From: Endomicrobium sp.
GTDB lineage: Bacteria; Elusimicrobiota; Endomicrobiia; Endomicrobiales; Endomicrobiaceae
Reading direction: 5' to 3'
DNA: 8,371 bases
Assembly: GCA_031264895.1 (NCBI GenBank)
Contig: JAISDI010000058.1
Span: forward strand, 1 to 8,371
Numbering within the stretch: the stretch's first letter is position 1; each line of letters starts with the position of its first letter. The notes below the pieces were generated by a model, which worked only from the letters and a program-made list of their open reading frames with translations, was not told where the DNA came from and did no database searches. Positions 5,149-8,371 of the stretch are shown one piece after another. Position numbers and translations under genes: made by a program.

Positions 5149-5709
5149 TTACCATCTGTTCAGATGTATTTTTCCGGCGTCGTATTTGTCTTTCGGCTTA
5201 GTTTCGCCTTTGGGTTTGCCTATCGGGATAACGTTTAGCGGTATATAATCTTGAGGTATAGCAAGCGCTTTTCTTACGGCTTCGACTCTTTTTTTGTCGG
5301 GATAAACTGCTGTCCATACCGCGCCTAGTCCAAGGTCTTCTACGGCAAGCAAAATGTTTTGCGAGGCAGCCGAGCAGTCCATCATCCAGAAATCGTCAGA
5401 ATCTTTTTTTCCGCACACTATTATCGCTATCGAAGCTTCTTTGAGCATTTTTGCGTAAGGAAGTTTTTCCGCCAAAGCGTCCATATCTTCGCGATTGTCA
5501 ACCACGACAAAAGCCCATGGCTGAATGTTTCTTGCGCTTGGCGCAGCCATCGCGGCTTTCAAAATAATGTCCAGATCCTGCTGCTCGATCTTGCCTTCTT
5601 CATAACTTCTGACGCTTTTGCGGTTCATAATAGTTTCAATAGTCTGTCCCGCAAAAACGTTAGACGCAAATAAAACCGAAACCATCAAAAACAAAACCAA
5701 TTTTTTCAT
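5149..5709 (-). CDS. Exported nitroreductase-family flavoprotein
   Basis: A 186-residue protein: a Sec-type signal peptide (MKK, hydrophobic core, likely cut after Ala20 in SNVFA|GQ) followed by a complete nitroreductase domain of the compact FMN-binding type. Seen: the FMN-phosphate motif RKSVRSY (30-36), APSARNIQPW (56-65), the DCSAASQNILLA helix (111-122), GLGAVW (127-132), and the C-terminal PIGKPKG (162-168). The family forms homodimers that use NAD(P)H to reduce nitro compounds, quinones or other acceptors through FMN. The signal peptide implies a location outside the inner membrane, where NAD(P)H is not available, so the electron donor here is unclear. The start is supported by AGGAG ahead of the ATG. 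It has its own promoter and is divergent from the ATPase/nuclease gene. Confidence 0.88.
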   Translation of the reverse strand: MKKLVLFLMVSVLFASNVFAGQTIETIMNRKSVRSYEEGKIEQQDLDIILKAAMAAPSARNIQPWAFVVVDNREDMDALAEKLPYAKMLKEASIAIIVCGKKDSDDFWMMDCSAASQNILLAVEDLGLGAVWTAVYPDKKRVEAVRKALAIPQDYIPLNVIPIGKPKGETKPKDKYDAGKIHLNRW

Positions 5710-5804
5710 TCCACTCTCCTGTTTTAAAAATTTTCACTTATAACTGACAGTAAAAACTGTTTTTATAGTTCGCCGTATACAAAGGTTGCCGCTCGATAGA
5801 GCAG

Positions 5805-5834
5805 ATTATAACATAATATTTTTTAAACTTTCAA
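5805..5834 (-). promoter_or_regulatory. Sigma70-type promoter for the nitroreductase gene
   Basis: Minus strand: TTGAAA (5834-5829), 18-nt spacer, perfect TATAAT (5810-5805). Predicted start near 5798, leaving a leader of about 90 nt before the ATG at 5709. Confidence 0.65.
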
Positions 5835-5868
5835 TAAAAGCAGTCGGAAAATATAAGTTAGCGGCTAA

Positions 5869-5884
5869 AAATTTGTACAAATTT
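5869..5884. promoter_or_regulatory. 16-bp perfect palindrome, possible operator
   Basis: AAATTTGTACAAATTT is a perfect palindrome centred on GTAC. It lies about 35 nt upstream of the nitroreductase -35 box and about 100 nt upstream of the ATPase/nuclease promoter. Its symmetry fits a dimeric regulator site; no regulator is identified. Confidence 0.35.
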
Positions 5885-5981
5885 CCGGCTCATTCATATT
5901 ATTGTGCGGCTTCTCCAGCCGTTTGTAAAGGTTTGTCTTTATGAAATGCCACATGCAATCGTCTGCACGTAAACGCCTTTG

Positions 5982-6010
5982 TTGACAATAAAATATAGTT
6001 TACATATAAT
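5982..6010 (+). promoter_or_regulatory. Perfect-consensus sigma70 promoter for the ATPase/nuclease gene
   Basis: TTGACA (5982-5987), exactly 17 nt, TATAAT (6005-6010): a full consensus match. Predicted start near 6017, about 32 nt ahead of the ATG at 6049. Confidence 0.8.
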
Positions 6011-6048
6011 CAAGAAAAAGCAAAAAATTGATTTACAAGAGGAAAAAA

Positions 6049-7623
6049 ATGAAAAATTTACCTATAGGCGCGCAATCGTTTGAAATTTTAAGGCAAACCG
6101 ACTGTGTATATATTGATAAGACAAAACATGTTTTTGAGTTAATAAAAAACGGAAGAGTTTATTTTCATTCACGTCCCCGAAGGTTCGGAAAATCATTGTT
6201 GATAAGCGTTTTTGAAGAATTGTTTAACGGCAATAAAAAGCTTTTTGAAGGACTATACATTTATGATAAATGGAACTGGGAAGAAAAATATCCGGTAATT
6301 CATCTGGATTTTGCGGAACTTAAATACTCTTCGGGACAAGAATTAAATGCGTCTATTGAAAAAATTTTAGGCGTTATAGCAAAAAACGCGGGAATCTCCC
6401 TTGAGCATGATGCAAACGGACTTATTCCGATGCAGTTTGCCGAACTGATAAAAAAACTCCATAAAGCATACGGTTCACGGGTTGTTATCTTAGTCGACGA
6501 ATACGATAAGCCCGTAACGGACAATCTTTCAAATAAAGAAGTCTTGTCGGCGAATAAAAGAATTCTACACGATTTTTATCAGGTGATAAAAGCAACTGAC
6601 GAACATTTAAAATTTGTTTTTCTTACGGGAGTATCAAAATTCTCCGGACTTTCTGTTTTTTCGGCATTAAACAGTATCAACGATATAACCGTTGACGAAA
6701 GATATTCTACTATTTGCGGATACACGCAAGAAGAATTAGAGGAACATTTCAAAGATTATATAGAGGGGCTTTCGAAAGAATTAAATTTAACTTACGACGA
6801 GATTATCGCCGCGATAAAAGACTGGTATAACGGCTATTCTTGGGACGGGAAAATATCGGTTTATAATCCGTTTTCAACGCTTATGCTTTTTGATAAAAAA
6901 GAATTTGCTAATTATTGGTTTAGAACCGGTACGCCTACATTCCTTTTAGATTTAATACGTCGACATAACAGACCGCAAAACTTTCTTGGCTCGCTTACGG
7001 CTTCAGACAGTTCTTTTGAAAGTTATAATCCGGACAATGTAAATGAAATTCCTTTATTGTTTCAAATGGGCTATTTGACAATTAAGAATAAGGTATCAAG
7101 CATAAAAGGCGTTCAATATACGCTTGGTTTTCCGGATATAGAAGTAAAAGATTCATTCTTACAGTGTCTATTAAGCAATTATACTGCATACCCGCAGGAA
7201 TCCATACCGGAATTATTTAACGAACTGTCAACTAAATTTCAAGAATCGGACGCAAAAGGGCTGGAAGATAATTTGAAAACTTTGCTTGCGCACATACCAT
7301 ACCAGCTGATAAGCGAAAGCGAAAAATATTATCATTCGATATTTTTGATATGGCTTAAAACATTGGGATTTGACATACAAGGCGAGATAAGCACAAATAG
7401 AGGAAGAATAGACGCCGTTTTAAAGCAAAATGATTATGCGGTCATAACCGAAATAAAATACAGTACGGAAAAAGAGCTTGAAGAAATGCTTGAAAGCGCA
7501 TTGAAACAGATAGACGACAAAAAATATTATGAAGCGTATTTGGACAAAAAAATTATTTTGCTAGCAATAGCGTTCAACGGCAAAGACGTAAAATGCAAAT
7601 TTAAAACGTTGGACAAGAAATAA
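6049..7623 (+). CDS. AAA-ATPase-like protein with C-terminal PD-(D/E)XK nuclease domain
   Basis: A 524-residue protein with the two-domain layout of the widespread AAA-ATPase_like/PDDEXK_9 (DUF1703-type) family. Seen: N-terminal LPIGxQSFE...YIDKT; Walker A variant RPRRFGKS (42-49); Walker B VVILVDEYDKP (145-155); FLTGVSKFS (191-199); the family motif WYNGYSWDG (259-267); and near the C-terminus RGRIDAV with Asp455 and ITEIKY with Glu468 and Lys470, a complete D...ExK nuclease site. The family is often multi-copy in gut anaerobes. Its biological role is not established; ATP-dependent nucleic-acid cleavage or a mobile or defence role are suggestions only. I chose the ATG at 6049 because AGAGG precedes it; an in-frame TTG at 6028 would bury that site in coding sequence. 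The protein looks intact, and the gene has a perfect-consensus promoter. Confidence 0.88.
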   Translation: MKNLPIGAQSFEILRQTDCVYIDKTKHVFELIKNGRVYFHSRPRRFGKSLLISVFEELFNGNKKLFEGLYIYDKWNWEEKYPVIHLDFAELKYSSGQELNASIEKILGVIAKNAGISLEHDANGLIPMQFAELIKKLHKAYGSRVVILVDEYDKPVTDNLSNKEVLSANKRILHDFYQVIKATDEHLKFVFLTGVSKFSGLSVFSALNSINDITVDERYSTICGYTQEELEEHFKDYIEGLSKELNLTYDEIIAAIKDWYNGYSWDGKISVYNPFSTLMLFDKKEFANYWFRTGTPTFLLDLIRRHNRPQNFLGSLTASDSSFESYNPDNVNEIPLLFQMGYLTIKNKVSSIKGVQYTLGFPDIEVKDSFLQCLLSNYTAYPQESIPELFNELSTKFQESDAKGLEDNLKTLLAHIPYQLISESEKYYHSIFLIWLKTLGFDIQGEISTNRGRIDAVLKQNDYAVITEIKYSTEKELEEMLESALKQIDDKKYYEAYLDKKIILLAIAFNGKDVKCKFKTLDKK

Positions 7624-7655
7624 AAAAGCGCAGATTCCGGCGAACAGCCGCTTTT
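7624..7655. terminator. Possible terminator between convergent genes
   Basis: AAAAGCG (7624-7630) pairs with CGCTTTT (7649-7655) right after the ATPase/nuclease stop. The run continues TATATTTCAATTTTTT, U-rich on the + strand. A smaller alternative stem CGGC-GAACA-GCCG (7638-7650) competes. The 18-nt loop of the outer stem makes this moderate at best. Confidence 0.35.
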
Positions 7656-7711
7656 ATATTTCAATTTTTTACCGCCTTATTTGAGAATCATTTCTCCGTT
7701 TCTCCGCCCAA

Positions 7712-8311
7712 TTATTCGCTGATAATTAAAGAAACAAGAGCTTGTTTTGCGAGAAAAAATATTTGGACAATAATCAGAGCCGTGATGAAAATACTTACCA
7801 GCGGATCCATAAAATACATATCTTTCAAATAATAAACTGCCGATGATACAATAATTATAGGCGCTAAAAGAGCGCAGAGAAAATATTTTATAAAAAGGCC
7901 TTTTATCACTTTGTTTTTTTTTGCCTGCGAATATAGAAGAATTAAACAGGGGATCAAGCCGGTAAAGGCGCTTAGGGCTGTCCAGCAGGTCAGCGCTAAG
8001 TTTATGCCGCGCGGGTTTGATATCAATGCTGCCGCTTTGTAGATTATGTATATGGATATTATGAAAAGCATTATGCAGTTTATTGATATTGAATAAAACT
8101 GCGAACGTTTAAACCCTTCAGCGTCTTGGATATTTATGTTTTGGCCGGCTATAAGCGGAAGCGCGGAAGATGATACGGCTAAAATTAAACCCGCATAACT
8201 TAACAGACTTAGGCTTTTGGAAAAAAGACTGCCTGTCGTTTCCGCAAGCATTAACAGGAGGCTTATGCTTAAAACGACAGGCAGTTTGAAAACGTCTTTT
8301 ATTTTTATCAT
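7712..8311 (-). CDS. Membrane protein resembling a degenerate cation diffusion facilitator
   Basis: A 199-residue, six-segment membrane protein. Seen: CDF landmarks in order, namely LLLMLAETTGSLFSKSLSLLS (TM1-TM2), EGFKRSQFYSISIN (the G-x-x-R...N signature before TM3), YIIYKAAALISNP, and MDPLVSIFITALI (TM6). CDF proteins export Zn2+, Mn2+, Fe2+ or similar through sites in TM2 and TM5, normally HxxxD or DxxxD. By my hand alignment those positions are Leu42/Val46 and Lys142/Cys146, so no metal ligands remain. The cytoplasmic C-terminal domain is also missing (199 residues against about 300). It is therefore unlikely to be an ordinary metal exporter; a non-catalytic relative or a decaying gene are both possible. 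The ATG at 8311 has no clear ribosome site, an in-frame TAA lies just upstream, and its first codons are part of a direct repeat. Confidence 0.6.
   Translation of the reverse strand: MIKIKDVFKLPVVLSISLLLMLAETTGSLFSKSLSLLSYAGLILAVSSSALPLIAGQNINIQDAEGFKRSQFYSISINCIMLFIISIYIIYKAAALISNPRGINLALTCWTALSAFTGLIPCLILLYSQAKKNKVIKGLFIKYFLCALLAPIIIVSSAVYYLKDMYFMDPLVSIFITALIIVQIFFLAKQALVSLIISE
8228..8285 (-). repeat. Inverted repeat in the 5' coding region of the CDF-like gene
   Basis: A perfect 14-bp inverted repeat, ACTGCCTGTCGTTT (8228-8241) with its complement at 8272-8285, encloses a second 6-bp repeat AAGCAT/ATGCTT (8246-8251 with 8265-8270). In the mRNA it would fold codons of about residues 9-28 into a long hairpin, starting about 26 nt after the start codon. 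Confidence 0.6.
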
Positions 8312-8330
8312 AGAAAACGTCTTTTATTTT
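8288..8330. repeat. 18-bp direct repeat spanning the CDF-like start codon
   Basis: GAAAACGTCTTTTATTTT occurs at 8288-8305 and again at 8313-8330, separated by 7 nt that include the complement of the ATG. The inner copy encodes KIKDVF at the N-terminus; the outer copy sits where the ribosome site should be. The 25-nt period is not a multiple of three, so the outer copy is out of frame. Confidence 0.7.
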
Positions 8331-8371
8331 ACTAAAGGCAGTCTGTAACTGTTTTTTTCCGTGAATTTAAT

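Larger units (their letters stand above)
5710..6048. other. Divergent promoter region between nitroreductase and ATPase/nuclease genes
   Basis: No gene seen. It contains a leftward promoter (5805-5834), a rightward consensus promoter (5982-6010), a 16-bp perfect palindrome (5869-5884), and small hairpins: ACAGT-AAAA-ACTGT (5747-5760), GCTC-GATA-GAGC (5791-5802) and CGGCT-TCTCC-AGCCG (5907-5921). Confidence 0.6.

Overview
This 8.4 kb window is AT-rich and comes from a bacterium with an outer membrane: it encodes a small exported beta-barrel-like protein ending in Phe and an exported nitroreductase. Promoters look like ordinary sigma70 sites (TTGACA/TATAAT) and most genes have strong AGGAGG-type ribosome sites. 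The gene mix (Amt plus a P-II protein, an AAA-ATPase/PD-(D/E)XK protein, DinD, small OMP) would suit an Elusimicrobiota/Endomicrobium-like gut bacterium. That is a guess from gene content, not a proven assignment. No rRNA, tRNA, CRISPR array, IS element or phage module was seen.

Layout. (1) 133-855 (-): ZIP-family metal transporter with its own promoter. (2) 856-1198: non-coding, full of small hairpins, ending in the hairpin behind the P-II gene. (3) 1199-2960 (-): a nitrogen unit, ammonium transporter first and P-II regulator second, separated by a cluster of degenerate hairpin repeats. The amt gene has a promoter and a roughly 150-nt leader holding an apparent intrinsic terminator; a hexaloop hairpin of the type bound by ANTAR antiterminators overlaps its 5' arm. 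(4) 3301-3831 (-): small outer-membrane protein, preceded by two strong hairpins. (5) 4178-5068 (-): DinD-like protein. (6) 5149-5709 (-): exported nitroreductase, divergent from (7) 6049-7623 (+): AAA-ATPase/PD-(D/E)XK protein behind a perfect-consensus promoter. (8) 7712-8311 (-): a membrane protein that looks like a cation diffusion facilitator stripped of its metal ligands and C-terminal domain.

The main non-coding feature is a dispersed repeat of about 27 bp, around ten copies between 923 and 4156. Each copy has a TTCTA-NNN-TGCC box followed by a 4-bp stem that usually closes a GCAA tetraloop. The stem sequence changes from copy to copy while mostly staying paired (GGCC/GGCC, GTGC/GCAC, GCCT/AGGC, GCGT/GCGC). 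Three copies sit directly against the -35 box of a leftward promoter (ZIP, amt, and a putative one upstream of the OMP gene); others pack the amt/P-II gap. This repeat and the amt leader are the two things most worth following up.
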